Assembly: GCA_913777615.1 (NCBI GenBank)
Contig: CAJYTK010000021.1
Location: forward strand, 62,001 to 126,000
Source of the DNA: an uncultured Agrobacterium sp.
GTDB lineage: Bacteria > Pseudomonadota > Alphaproteobacteria > Rhizobiales > Rhizobiaceae
DNA: 64,000 bases
Reading direction: 5' to 3'
Each line of letters opens with the position of its first letter. Position 1 is the first letter of the stretch. The notes under the pieces are model-generated. The model had not been told where the DNA came from. It was given only the letters and a program-made list of their open reading frames with translations, and did no database searches. Shown here one piece after another: positions 45,615-54,948 of the stretch. The position numbers were made by a program, and so were the translations under genes.

Positions 45615-45627
45615 TTGGTCAGGCCAA
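45615..45627. promoter_or_regulatory. Near-perfect operator TTGGTCAGGCCAA
   Basis: Differs from a perfect palindrome at one arm position. It ends 30 nt before the asparaginase ATG, suited to repressing that gene, and lies 64 nt from the second copy. Confidence 0.55.
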
Positions 45628-45657
45628 GATAAGCTTAGATGAAGAGTGGGGGATAAG

Positions 45658-46641
45658 ATGAAGAAGACAGTTTGCCTCATCACGACAGGCGGGACGATTG
45701 CGTCGCAGAAGAACGCCAGCACCGGCCACGTAACGGCCAAACTCGGTGGTGCCGAACTGAGAGCATTGCTCGGTAGCCGTCTGGATGACGTCGAATTGCT
45801 CGTCGATGAGTTCATGACGGTGGGCAGTTTCGCGCTCTCGCTTGAGGATGCCTTTGCACTCGCATGCAGGATCAGAGAGCATTTGGCGGACCCGAGGATC
45901 GATGGTGTCGTAGTGACCCATGGAACCGACACGATGGAGGAGAGTGCCTATATGGCCGATCTTCTGATCGACAGCGAAAAGCCAGTTGTTTTTACCGGTG
46001 CGCAACGCGCCGCGGATGAACCGGACGCGGACGGGCCACGCAACATCGGCGATGCCGTTCGCATCGCTGCGTCCTCCGTCGCCCGTGGCCTTGGCGTTCT
46101 GCTTTGCTTTGAGCAGGAGTTTCATGCCGCCCGTGACGTCACGAAGTCGCACACATCTCGGACCGACACATTTATCTCTGCCGAACATGGCAAGCTTGGC
46201 GAAGTCGATGGCGACAGGGTCATCGTTCACCGCCGCCCATTGGTCCAAGGCAAAATACCTGCATCACGGGTCGAAGCCGACATCGAGATCGTCAAGCTTG
46301 GTATCGGATCAAGCGATCGCTTCCTACGCTTCGCTGCTTCGAATGGTGTCAAGGCTGTGGTCATCGAGGGCTTCGGGCGGGGCAATGCGCCGCCCGCCGT
46401 TACGGCAGCGGCTATCGATCTGGTAAAAAGCGGCACTCCCGTCATCATGACCAGCAGGTGCCAGCGCGGGCGCGTCAAACCGATCTACGGAAACGGCGGT
46501 GGCAAAACGCTTGCCGAAGGCGGCGTAATCTTCGCGGGCGACCTCAGTTCTCAGAAGGCACGTGTTCTCGTTTCCCTGTTGCTCGGATGCGGTCTTGGGG
46601 TCGAAGAGGTTCGCGATGAGGTGGAACGCTTCGGTCTTTGA
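45658..46641 (+). CDS. L-asparaginase-family amidohydrolase
   Basis: A 327-residue asparaginase of the bacterial type. The first nucleophile Thr13 is in TTGGTIAS, the second catalytic set is THGTDTMEES (Thr90, Asp91), and the Lys in DVTKSHTSRTD is kept. No signal peptide, so it acts in the cytoplasm. GGGGGA precedes ATG 45658; the GTG four codons upstream is less likely. It shares its control region with the gntR-imidase operon, so its true substrate may be the half-amide released when an imide ring is opened rather than asparagine itself. Confidence 0.9.
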   Translation: MKKTVCLITTGGTIASQKNASTGHVTAKLGGAELRALLGSRLDDVELLVDEFMTVGSFALSLEDAFALACRIREHLADPRIDGVVVTHGTDTMEESAYMADLLIDSEKPVVFTGAQRAADEPDADGPRNIGDAVRIAASSVARGLGVLLCFEQEFHAARDVTKSHTSRTDTFISAEHGKLGEVDGDRVIVHRRPLVQGKIPASRVEADIEIVKLGIGSSDRFLRFAASNGVKAVVIEGFGRGNAPPAVTAAAIDLVKSGTPVIMTSRCQRGRVKPIYGNGGGKTLAEGGVIFAGDLSSQKARVLVSLLLGCGLGVEEVRDEVERFGL

Positions 46642-46821
46642 GCGTGAGATGACCCGTTCTAAGGGGCTCACACGCTCGGTTTATATCGAAAGCTCCATTC
46701 TTCTTCGTTCGGAGGCGATCGCGGCTTGAGCCTGTCGGCTCCATGGGCTGCGTGCTGTGGAACCGTGCGATAGGCTGCTTTGTTTGGCTTCCAATGTGGG
46801 AAATGGGGAGAGGACATAGAT

Positions 46822-47514
46822 TTGCGGATCATCGCTACCGCTGCCTGGTCTATTCCCAAGACAGTGGCTCAACGGTTCTCTCAAGAGGGGAGTGGCCTTT
46901 CGCGATACGCGTCGGTGTTCGACGGCGTCGAGATCAATTCCACCTTCTACCGGCGGCATAAGCCATCGACATTTGCGCGGTGGGCGGAAGCCGTTCCCGA
47001 CAGCTTTCGGTTCGCGATAAAAATCCCAAAAGAGATTACCCACGCAAGAGCGATGAAGGACATTGCAGGGGCGTTCGACACCTTCCTTGAGGATATCGCG
47101 CCGCTGGACAGGAAGCGCGGGCCGCTGCTCTGCCAGTTGCCGCCTTCATTGAAATTCGATGTCAATGTCTTTGCTGCCGCGTTCAAGGCGATGCGCAACG
47201 CCGACGAAGGGCAGATGATCATCGAGGTGCGGCACAAAAGCTGGGCATCGAGCGATACGCTCGATCTGTTGAGGAGCTACGGGATCGACCGTGTGCTTGC
47301 CGACCCCGCACCGGTATGGGCCGCGGAAAATTTTGGCGAACCACCAAAATACATCCGTCTCCACGGCAAGCCTAGGATGTATTATTCGAGCTACACTGAT
47401 GCAGAGATCAGGTCTTTTCTGGATCTCTCGGCACCGCAAGGATGGTGCGTATTTGACAATACTGCCTCAGGCGCGGCGATCGACAACGCTCTGAGCGCGC
47501 TTGAAGTCAGCTAA
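46822..47514 (+). CDS. DUF72 family protein
   Basis: A 230-residue TIM-barrel-like DUF72 protein, with IATAAWSIPK at the start, VEINSTFYRRHKPSTFARW, FRFAIKIPKEITH, LLCQLPPSLKF and the IEVRHKSW and YIRLHGKPRMYYSSY segments. The family's biochemical role is not established. The TTG start at 46822 is supported by GGGGAGAGGA about 7 nt upstream; the frame runs further upstream without family similarity. Confidence 0.85.
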   Translation: MRIIATAAWSIPKTVAQRFSQEGSGLSRYASVFDGVEINSTFYRRHKPSTFARWAEAVPDSFRFAIKIPKEITHARAMKDIAGAFDTFLEDIAPLDRKRGPLLCQLPPSLKFDVNVFAAAFKAMRNADEGQMIIEVRHKSWASSDTLDLLRSYGIDRVLADPAPVWAAENFGEPPKYIRLHGKPRMYYSSYTDAEIRSFLDLSAPQGWCVFDNTASGAAIDNALSALEVS

Positions 47515-47571
47515 GTTCGGATGCCGGGTAGACGAGCATGACGACCGTCGCGCTCGTCTCACTATCATATT

Positions 47572-49086
47572 TCACTCGCCGCGCGGATAACGCTGGTTTT
47601 CCTCTAGGACGTTGAGGTCCATGTGGTTGCGCATATAGCGTTCCGAGGCTTTTTGCAGTGGCTGATAATCCCAAGGGTAGTAGGCCCCGTTGCGCAGGGC
47701 ATTGTAGACCACCCAACGCCGCGCCTGACTTTCCCTGACGGCCGCATCGAAAACGGGCAGTTGCCAGCGCCGACCGATTTCTTCAGACAAAGACGAGAGG
47801 ACGGTGCCGAATGCCGGATCTGTAGCAAGATTTGTTCGCTCTTCGGGATCTGCCGCCAAGTCGTATAGGAGAGGTGGATCGGCTTCGCAAACGCAGAGCT
47901 TGTAGTGCCCGTCGCGAAGACCAACCAGCGGCGCGATAGAACCTTCCGCGGCGTATTCCATCGGGACGGGCCCGCGTTCTCCGGTTTGCGCCGCCACTGC
48001 AGCCAAATCCTCGCCATCCGTCCAGCGTTTGAGCGTGCTGATATCGAGCCCGGCCAGACCGCACAGTGTGGGCGTGACATCTAGTGTCGAGACCGGCGTT
48101 TCAATCCGGCGCGGCGTCCATCCCGGTGCAGCGATCATGAGCGGTACGCGCGCCGAGCCCTCGAAAAAACACATCTTGAACCACAGCCCGCGCTCGCCAA
48201 GCATATCGCCATGGTCGGACAGGAAGAGGATGATCGTATCGTCTTCCATTCTGGTTGCTTTCAGAACGTCGAGGATTTCGCCGATCTTTTCGTCGATATA
48301 GGAGATGTTGGCAAAGTAGCCGCGCCGGGCGCGCCGGATCTGCTCGTGGGTAATCTCGAAGGCCTTGTGGTCGCAAGCTTCCAGCAGGCGCTTCGAATGC
48401 GCGTCCTGGTCATCAAAGGGAATTGCTTCCAAGTGCGGATCGAGTGCCGGGCAATCCTCATAAAGGTCCCAGAACTTGCGCCGCGCCACGTACGGGTCGT
48501 GCGGGTGCGTGAAGCTGACGGTCAAGCACCACGGGCGGTCATCAAGGCGGCGGGATAGGTCGTAAAGCTTGCGGGTTGCGTGATAGGCGACCTCGTCGTC
48601 ATATTCCATCTGATTGGTGATTTCTGCCACGCCAGCGCCCGTGACAGAGCCTAGATTGTGATACCACCAGTCGATCCGCTCGCCTGGTTTGGTGTAATCA
48701 GGAGTCCAGCCGAAATCTGCCGGATAGATATCCGTCGTCAACCGTTCTTCAAAACCATGTAACTGGTCTGGGCCAACGAAATGCATTTTCCCTGAAAGGC
48801 CGGTGTAGTAACCCGCGGCCCGCAGATGATGTGCATAGGTCGGAATATCGGAGGCGAACTCGGCTGCGTTGTCATAGACCCGCGTCCGGCTCGGCAATTG
48901 CCCGGACATGAAGGATGCACGCGCCGGGGCACAAAGTGGACTTGCGGTATAGGTGTTGGCGAAACGGACTGATCGCTCGGCCAATCGCTTTAGATGCGGA
49001 GCGTGCAGGAAATCGGCCGGGCCATCAGGAAAGAAGGTGCCGTTGAATTGGTCGGCCATGAGGATCAAGATATTGGGGCGCGGCAT
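47572..49086 (-). CDS. betC: Choline sulfatase
   Basis: A 504-residue type I sulfatase. The formylglycine site is Cys52 in SPLCAPARASF, with metal ligands ILMADQFN near the start and FLSDHGDMLGERGLW later. The C-terminal YYPWDYQPLQKASERYMRNH block is typical of choline sulfatases. It releases choline from choline-O-sulfate in the cytoplasm, providing sulfate and the betaine precursor. It lies downstream of the choline-binding protein gene (128 nt gap), the usual rhizobial partner. betA/betB are not in the window. Confidence 0.9.
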   Translation of the reverse strand: MPRPNILILMADQFNGTFFPDGPADFLHAPHLKRLAERSVRFANTYTASPLCAPARASFMSGQLPSRTRVYDNAAEFASDIPTYAHHLRAAGYYTGLSGKMHFVGPDQLHGFEERLTTDIYPADFGWTPDYTKPGERIDWWYHNLGSVTGAGVAEITNQMEYDDEVAYHATRKLYDLSRRLDDRPWCLTVSFTHPHDPYVARRKFWDLYEDCPALDPHLEAIPFDDQDAHSKRLLEACDHKAFEITHEQIRRARRGYFANISYIDEKIGEILDVLKATRMEDDTIILFLSDHGDMLGERGLWFKMCFFEGSARVPLMIAAPGWTPRRIETPVSTLDVTPTLCGLAGLDISTLKRWTDGEDLAAVAAQTGERGPVPMEYAAEGSIAPLVGLRDGHYKLCVCEADPPLLYDLAADPEERTNLATDPAFGTVLSSLSEEIGRRWQLPVFDAAVRESQARRWVVYNALRNGAYYPWDYQPLQKASERYMRNHMDLNVLEENQRYPRGE

Positions 49087-49214
49087 CTCTGCTGTCCGAT
49101 TACGTTTTGACCCTACGTCACCGGCTCGAAAATCGAGATCGATCGTCGGAAGGCAAGATTCGTAGATTGAAGTTGATTGAAGAAGATAGTGCGTCCAGCA
49201 GGACGCACCATCTT

Positions 49215-50168
49215 TTAGAGAGCAAGCTTGGCCTTGACGGCGTCCGAAGCTGGTTTGCCATCCAGCGTGGTCACGCCCTGCAGCCAGCCGTCAAGCGCTT
49301 TCGGGTTGGTTTTCAGCCAGGTTGCGGCCGCCGCTTTTGAATCCCGACCGTCGAGAATAGCGCCCATCAGGTTGTTTTCCATGCCGATTTCGAATTTCAG
49401 GTTTTTGAACAGCTTAGCTGCATTCGGGCATTGCTGGGGCCATCCGGTGCGGGCAAGCGTATAGACCTCAGCTCCTCCAAAGTTCGGACCAAAATAGGCA
49501 TCACCGCCAGAAAGATAAGCGATATCGATCTTCTCATTCATTGGATGTGGTGCCCAGGCGAGGAAAACCACAGCATTCTTGTCTCTGCCGGCGCGCTCCA
49601 CCTGCGCCAGCATTGCCTGTTCACCCGACTCGACAAGCTGCCAGCCTTTCAGGCCGAAATCGTTGGCGTCGATGATCTTCTGGATATTTTGATTGGCGGG
49701 TGCGCCCGGCTCGATGCCGTAAATCTTGCTTTCGAACTCATCGGCATGCTTGGCAAGGTCGGCAAAGTCCTTGAAGCCTTTTTCCGCCATATAGGCCGGA
49801 ACCGCGAGCGTAAACTTGGCGCCTTCGAGATTTTTTCCCAAAACCTCGGCTGCCTTGGCAGCTTTCAGGTCATCAACGAAAGACTTCTGTGCTGGCATCC
49901 AGTTGCCAAGGAAAACGTCGATCTCGCCGTTCTTCAATGCCTGATAGCCGATCGGAACCGACAGCGTTTTGACATCGGCCTCGTAACCAAGCGCCTCAAG
50001 CAGCACCGAGGCTACGCCGTTCGTCGCCGTTATATCGGTCCAGCCCGGATCGCTGAGATGGACTGTCTTGCAGGCGGCGTCGTCGGCCGCCTGAAGTGGG
50101 GTGGAGAAGGCTGCGACGGACAGAAAAAGACCGGCGGCGATGCGATGCAGATGAGAAATATATTTCAT
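49215..50168 (-). CDS. choX: Choline ABC transporter substrate-binding protein
   Basis: A 317-residue periplasmic binding protein of the OpuAC type with a Sec signal (LHRIAAGLFLSVAAF, cleavage near LQA-A at 27). Aromatic box candidates for the quaternary amine are in LSDPGWTDITATNG, GNWMPAQ, AYMAEKGF and LAWAPHPMN. AGGGGAG precedes the ATG chosen (50168); the frame extends upstream without a signal. The matching permease and ATPase genes (choW, choV) are not adjacent, so they must lie elsewhere. Confidence 0.9.
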   Translation of the reverse strand: MKYISHLHRIAAGLFLSVAAFSTPLQAADDAACKTVHLSDPGWTDITATNGVASVLLEALGYEADVKTLSVPIGYQALKNGEIDVFLGNWMPAQKSFVDDLKAAKAAEVLGKNLEGAKFTLAVPAYMAEKGFKDFADLAKHADEFESKIYGIEPGAPANQNIQKIIDANDFGLKGWQLVESGEQAMLAQVERAGRDKNAVVFLAWAPHPMNEKIDIAYLSGGDAYFGPNFGGAEVYTLARTGWPQQCPNAAKLFKNLKFEIGMENNLMGAILDGRDSKAAAATWLKTNPKALDGWLQGVTTLDGKPASDAVKAKLAL

Positions 50169-50262
50169 TGCGGCTCCCCTTTTATTAGTCCTGTTTATTG
50201 AACACCACATTGTTTTCGGCTGTGAAGCGGGTATTTTTCGATGAGTCCCATAAGGATTTTTT

Positions 50263-51156
50263 ATGTCTGATCGGCCGCTCGATCTTGGATGGATGCGCAT
50301 TTTTACAGAGGTTGCCCGTCGTGGCAGCCTGACGGCTGCTGCGGCATCGCTAAGGCTGACTCAGCCCGCCGTCAGCTATCAGATTCGCAGGCTGGAAGAT
50401 GACCTCGGCGTGGTGCTCATTCGCCGTAAACATCGCGGCATCGAATTGACCGGCGAGGGGCAGCGGCTATTTGATACCGTTGCACGCAATGTCGATGCCA
50501 TCGACCTGTTGGCGCGTCAGCTTCGCCGCAGCGACGATCGTCAAACCATCCGCTTGCATACCGACTACGCCTTCTCGTCGCTCTGGCTCATTCCGCGTAT
50601 GCATGGCTTTCGTTCTCTCAATCCTGACATCAATATCCAGATCGTGGCGACGCAGAGCCCACTCGGTGAGAGTAAGCACGATAGCGATGTGATGATCATT
50701 TTCGGGACCCGGGAAGAAGCGGGGGAAGGGGCGGTCATGCTGCTATCTGAAAAAGTGATGCCGGTTTGCTCACCTGCCTTGCTGGTGGATGCGCCGTCAT
50801 CGCAGTCCATTGCAGAGTTCTCCCGACGGAAACTCATTCACCTCGAAAACAGCTCTCAGGCGCAATGGTTGGATTGGCCCGCCTATTTCAGGCAGTTCAA
50901 CGTTCCAAGAGATGTGGAGAAAGAAGGGAGCGACATAAGCTTCAACAATTACACGATGGTGGTTCAGGCAACCATTGGAGAACAGGGATTTGCGCTTGGT
51001 TGGGCGGGGCTCGTTGATCCTTTGGTCGAGGCCGGCGTGTTGGTTGCGGCGGGTCCAAGTCTGGAGGCACCTGATCGCGGCTACTGGCTGATGCAGTCAA
51101 AAAGCAACGACAGCGCCGTCGGGAAGTTGATCGAGTGGCTGGTATCTGAAAGGTAA
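50263..51156 (+). CDS. LysR-family regulator of choline sulfate use
   Basis: A 297-residue LysR regulator: helix-turn-helix in VARRGSLTAAAASLRLTQPAVSYQIRRLE and an effector domain with the LHTDYAFSSLWLIPRM segment and IGEQGFALGWAGLVDPLV. Sequence and its divergent place beside choX and betC (94 nt gap) match the choline-sulfate utilisation regulators of rhizobia and proteobacteria. It likely senses choline or choline sulfate and activates betC and choX. Confidence 0.85.
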   Translation: MSDRPLDLGWMRIFTEVARRGSLTAAAASLRLTQPAVSYQIRRLEDDLGVVLIRRKHRGIELTGEGQRLFDTVARNVDAIDLLARQLRRSDDRQTIRLHTDYAFSSLWLIPRMHGFRSLNPDINIQIVATQSPLGESKHDSDVMIIFGTREEAGEGAVMLLSEKVMPVCSPALLVDAPSSQSIAEFSRRKLIHLENSSQAQWLDWPAYFRQFNVPRDVEKEGSDISFNNYTMVVQATIGEQGFALGWAGLVDPLVEAGVLVAAGPSLEAPDRGYWLMQSKSNDSAVGKLIEWLVSER

Positions 51157-51269
51157 TAGAGCCTCTCGCGGGCGTTGCTGCGCCGCGTCGAAAGTTAATT
51201 CTCGTTTGTGGCATGTCTCAGATGCTGTATCGGCGACAAGGACGAACGCAGTCCAGATCGATGTAGGAC

Positions 51270-53171
51270 TTAAATCGCCTGGCTTAGAGAACGAGCTTTC
51301 GATTCCAGCGAGACACGATCCATTGCCGATTGCGAGCTTAAAGGCCTGTCAAACAGGTACCCTTGGCCTTGATGGCTTCCTGCTGCTCGGACAAGTTCGC
51401 GATCCTCTTCAGTTTCGATCCCTTCCGCGACGATTGTCAGGTCCAGCCGGTGTGCAAGATCGCACGTGCCGGTAATGATCGCGATCGCTTCCTCTCGGTG
51501 CGAAGCGCCGCGCAGGAACGACTGGTCGATTTTTATTTTATCGAACGGAAAGCGTCGTAGGTAACTTAGCGAAGCATAACCCGTTCCGAAGTCATCCAGT
51601 GAGATACGGCAGCCCATCTGTTTCAGTTCATGAAGAACGGCCAGTGCGCGCTCGTCATTTTCGATAAGAGTGCTTTCCGTAATCTCGATCTCGAGTCGCT
51701 TCGGTGAGACGCCGAATTTAGTGAGACAGGCGCGGGTTTGAAGCGCAAGCGATGGATTGGTTAGTTGAGAGGCAGATACGTTGACTGCAATGAACGTATC
51801 TGCAGGTAGAAGGGCGGCCTGCTGACATGCGGCATCAATGACCCAGGAACCAATCGGGCCAATCTGACCGCTTTCCTCTGCGATCGGGATGAATTCTGCT
51901 GGTGAAATGAGGCCCAGTTCGCCGTGTTGCCAACGCAAAAGCGCCTCGAAGCCGCGCGTTGCATTCGTCGCAAGATCGACAATCGGCTGGAAAAGCAAAA
52001 AGAGTTCGCCCTTCTCGGTCGCAGACGCCAAACCGGTCTTCAAGCATTGCCAGCGCGAAAGTTCCTCGTTCATGTCGGGATGGAAGGTTTTGAACTGATT
52101 GCGTCCTGCTTTCTTCGATTCATAGAGCGCAATATCAGCATGTCTGAACAGCGTGGCGCCCTTATCAAGATTGGCTGCGGCTGAACTGACGCCCAGACTG
52201 ACGGTCGACGACACCAAACGTCCATCGATCTCAAAAGGCGCGCTAACCTCCAGCAAAATTCGCTTGCAGCAAGCCACAGCCGCTTCAAACGCCTCCGGGC
52301 CGCTGTAGAGAATAGCAAATTCATCACCACCGATGCGTGCAATCACATCCGCCCCGGCGCAGGCGCTACTCAATCTGATAGAAAGCTCGAATAAGAGCCG
52401 ATCTCCTGAAGCGTGCCCCAAGGTGTCGTTGATCATCTTGAAATGGTCGACATCGAGGATGATCAGCGCCTGTTCGACATCTGATTTTTTCGAGATGGAT
52501 GCGCTCAGGCCCAGACGGTTCGCGATCCCAGTCAGCGAATCGATTTTCAAGACCCTGTCCAGCTTTGCATTTTGACTGAAGACAAAAACCAGAAGGACTG
52601 CGCCAAAAACGACGAAGGTCATCGTCACAGCGCAGATCGTGGCGAAGATGATGCCGAGCTGCCCCTGGTTGCGCTGGATTTCATCACCAACGCTGGCATG
52701 CGACATTGATCCAAGTCGCAAGACTGGCGCGATAAAGGGCTGAAGCCTGGAGACACCATCGCGGATCGCCTCTGGCGAGTGAGGCTCGGTGGCTAAAGGC
52801 GCAAGCGTGGACACAACCTTTTTAAGATCCTCTAGCATGGCCTTCTGCTTCGGATCATTGTTTAGTGGATTGGACGAAAAGATTTTCAGACGATTGTTAA
52901 CAATGCTGAGCCGAAACGAAACGTCTCGGAGATCACCAGACGTTTGACTTTGTTGAAGCGCAAACTGGAGACGCAACAGTTCGACTGCCGTCTGACCGAG
53001 GTCGAAGGTACTATTATAGCGGGAAGCCTCGATAATGTGGCGCTGATAGTTGTACGCCAGAAAAGAACTTGCAACAGCGATTAACGCCAATATCGCTGTG
53101 ACCAGCGTCAAAGTTAATTTGAGCCGTCGATAGCGGGTAGGAAGGTCAATCGTATTGCCTATCGTTTTCAC
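51270..53171 (-). CDS. Membrane GGDEF-EAL protein
   Basis: A 633-residue c-di-GMP enzyme. Two membrane helices (about 20-40 and 172-198) flank a periplasmic sensor of about 130 residues. The GGDEF domain keeps GGDEF at 281-285, but the inhibitory RxxD site lacks its Arg (AGAD). The EAL domain (EAL at 409-411) has all expected metal and catalytic motifs: NVSASQL, EITES, DDFGTGYASL and VAEGIET. Both synthesis and breakdown are possible; without the inhibitory site, synthesis would not be product-limited. The GTG start overlaps the stop of the molybdopterin-fold gene (GTGA), so the two proteins probably form one signalling unit. Confidence 0.9.
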   Translation of the reverse strand: MKTIGNTIDLPTRYRRLKLTLTLVTAILALIAVASSFLAYNYQRHIIEASRYNSTFDLGQTAVELLRLQFALQQSQTSGDLRDVSFRLSIVNNRLKIFSSNPLNNDPKQKAMLEDLKKVVSTLAPLATEPHSPEAIRDGVSRLQPFIAPVLRLGSMSHASVGDEIQRNQGQLGIIFATICAVTMTFVVFGAVLLVFVFSQNAKLDRVLKIDSLTGIANRLGLSASISKKSDVEQALIILDVDHFKMINDTLGHASGDRLLFELSIRLSSACAGADVIARIGGDEFAILYSGPEAFEAAVACCKRILLEVSAPFEIDGRLVSSTVSLGVSSAAANLDKGATLFRHADIALYESKKAGRNQFKTFHPDMNEELSRWQCLKTGLASATEKGELFLLFQPIVDLATNATRGFEALLRWQHGELGLISPAEFIPIAEESGQIGPIGSWVIDAACQQAALLPADTFIAVNVSASQLTNPSLALQTRACLTKFGVSPKRLEIEITESTLIENDERALAVLHELKQMGCRISLDDFGTGYASLSYLRRFPFDKIKIDQSFLRGASHREEAIAIITGTCDLAHRLDLTIVAEGIETEEDRELVRAAGSHQGQGYLFDRPLSSQSAMDRVSLESKARSLSQAI

Positions 53172-53662
53172 AGGACGTCAATTTCCGCGATTTGCCACAC
53201 AGCCCGACTGTAATAGGTCTGATGCTGCAATTCGGGGCGACTGTCGAAAGGGAACACAAGAAAAACAGGGCCCTTATCGCTCACGGGCATGATCTCGCCA
53301 TTCTGGCGCGTAGCCAGCAGTGCGTCAGCTGCCACCAATTCGGAGATATCAGCACCAACCGCATAGTCATTCAGAGCGATGATTTGCAGCTTGGTCCCGG
53401 TGACCTGCAAGGTCGCCAGAAGGTCTTTCAACAATACGCCGCTGAATCGCGTCACGCCATTATGCCACGGCGTCGTGGTTGAAAACTCAGTCTGCGGCAT
53501 CTTGTCCATCATCGTCAGGTCAAGAACAGTCGAGGTTTTCTCGCCGGAACTCAAACTCTCCACCTTCAGGATCGGCTCTGCCGATAGGGCGCTAGAGTTC
53601 GAAAAATTACCAACAACCAAAAGTCCTGCCAGGGACTGAATGAACAATCGACGTGTTTGCAT
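53168..53662 (-). CDS. Exported molybdopterin-oxidoreductase-fold protein without cysteine
   Basis: A 164-residue protein with a Tat-like signal (QTRRLFIQSLAGLLVVG) and a compact oxidoreductase molybdopterin-binding fold (HNGVTRFSGVLLKDLLATL, LNDYAVGADISEL, PVFLVFPFD). It contains no cysteine at all, so it cannot ligate molybdenum as sulfite oxidases do and may be a ligand or redox sensor. ATG 53662 begins the signal; a longer frame to 53689 adds nothing. It is coupled by a 4-nt overlap to the GGDEF-EAL gene. Confidence 0.8.
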   Translation of the reverse strand: MQTRRLFIQSLAGLLVVGNFSNSSALSAEPILKVESLSSGEKTSTVLDLTMMDKMPQTEFSTTTPWHNGVTRFSGVLLKDLLATLQVTGTKLQIIALNDYAVGADISELVAADALLATRQNGEIMPVSDKGPVFLVFPFDSRPELQHQTYYSRAVWQIAEIDVL

Positions 53663-54066
53663 GTAGAGGCCTCGAGTTTCCCTTAGCAATACCGTTTAGA
53701 TTTCGGCGATCAACTCAATTCGAATATGCATTTATGTTATGAGAAATAATGATTTAACGTCGTGCCTTAGTAGAATTAATTTTAGCGATTCAAACTGCTT
53801 CCCATTACGTGTTGTGCGACGCGCTTACTAGTTGAGTACATCATCAGTTCGCTAGACTGAATTGAAGGTATTTGGAGGCATCGAAGCATAGTTGCGCCTT
53901 ACTTCAAGCTTAGTCGCTGACGCAAGATTGAAACGCTTCGACATCGAGCACTAAAACTAAAAACGACGTGCGATCATCGACAATAGGAAGAGCAGACCAT
54001 TGCGATGGCCGGAGTATTCTTGAACGAATGTCGCAGCTCCAGGATAAAATTTGATGAACGGATAAA
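53663..54066. other. 404-nt AT-rich intergenic region without a recognised gene
   Basis: It lies between the fhuF-like gene's end and the start of the molybdopterin-fold gene. The part next to 53663 should carry that operon's promoter (AT-rich at 53720-53790). A 64-codon frame near its right end only overlaps the fhuF-like gene in another frame and looks like chance. I see no tRNA, hairpin terminator or repeat of note. Confidence 0.5.
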
Positions 54067-54948
54067 TCAAACAATGCCAAGCTGGTCGCGTACTGCTTGG
54101 CGCAGCTCCTCGTCTCGATCTGCGGGGGCTTTCAAAACGCAGGTAGTGCAATACGCACCACCTTCCACGCAGTAAAACCGGCAGCAGCCGCCGCGTTGCT
54201 GAAAGGTTGCGGAAAACTCCTTTTGATGCCGGTCGAATATGGTGACGTCGAAATACTGGAGTTCGCGATTGGTAAGGGGCGAGCCAGGCACTTTTAGAAT
54301 GCGCATCGCAGCTGCCTTGGCCGTTTCGACGATCCCGAAATGGCGCCCGGCGTCAAGAAAGCGATCGGCTATCGCGTCGCCTGCGAGACGCCAGAGGGCT
54401 GCACGCGAGAGGCGCGTCGTTGCGTGAATCCGGTCGACCACGGGGCGAAGATGCGTCTCGATTTCGCTTCTGAACCTCTCTCCGTCTTCAGGATCGCTTA
54501 AATGACCATACTGGAACCCGCGCTCGACGAAGCGGACATTGGCTCGCCGCGCTCGGTATACCTTGCCTTCGTGCCGTCGCTCGGTCGTGTAGAACTTAAG
54601 GGCGACGGATGAGAGTGACAGGTCCGGAATGAGGCCGAAGCCAACGAACAGCGGTACGGTCGTGGCAGACAGGATGTAACCGTAATCGTTCATTATGAAC
54701 GCACCGGCTGTCTTAGCATCGACGCCTTCGTATCGTGATTGCTCGAAGGCGATGAAATCATCCAGAGCTGCGTCGCTGGCCCAAAATGTCTTGGAACTCG
54801 TCCAATCAGCGCTTGCCGGTCCAATCTCTGCGCGCATTTCAGGAACATAGGCTGACTGTGCTTCAAGCGCCTGCGTAAGCAAGGCCCGTTTCGGGTCCGA
54901 ACCTGGTGCCGTTGCGCTCGCTCGCGATGGATTGTCATCTCTTGCCAT
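54067..54948 (-). CDS. FhuF-like siderophore-iron reductase
   Basis: A 293-residue ferric-siderophore reductase. The C-terminal [2Fe-2S] motif C-C-x10-C-x2-C is intact (Cys255, Cys256, Cys267, Cys270, within GGCCRFYCVEGG). It reduces iron in the cytoplasm to release it from hydroxamate siderophores. The ATG shares its A with the fhuB stop (TGATG), so it is the last gene of the receptor-fhuD-fhuB operon. Confidence 0.85.
   Translation of the reverse strand: MARDDNPSRASATAPGSDPKRALLTQALEAQSAYVPEMRAEIGPASADWTSSKTFWASDAALDDFIAFEQSRYEGVDAKTAGAFIMNDYGYILSATTVPLFVGFGLIPDLSLSSVALKFYTTERRHEGKVYRARRANVRFVERGFQYGHLSDPEDGERFRSEIETHLRPVVDRIHATTRLSRAALWRLAGDAIADRFLDAGRHFGIVETAKAAAMRILKVPGSPLTNRELQYFDVTIFDRHQKEFSATFQQRGGCCRFYCVEGGAYCTTCVLKAPADRDEELRQAVRDQLGIV

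Noticed and set aside
53957..54151. 64-codon minus-strand frame next to the fhuF-like gene
   Set aside because: Most of it overlaps the fhuF-like coding sequence in another frame and it has no family match.
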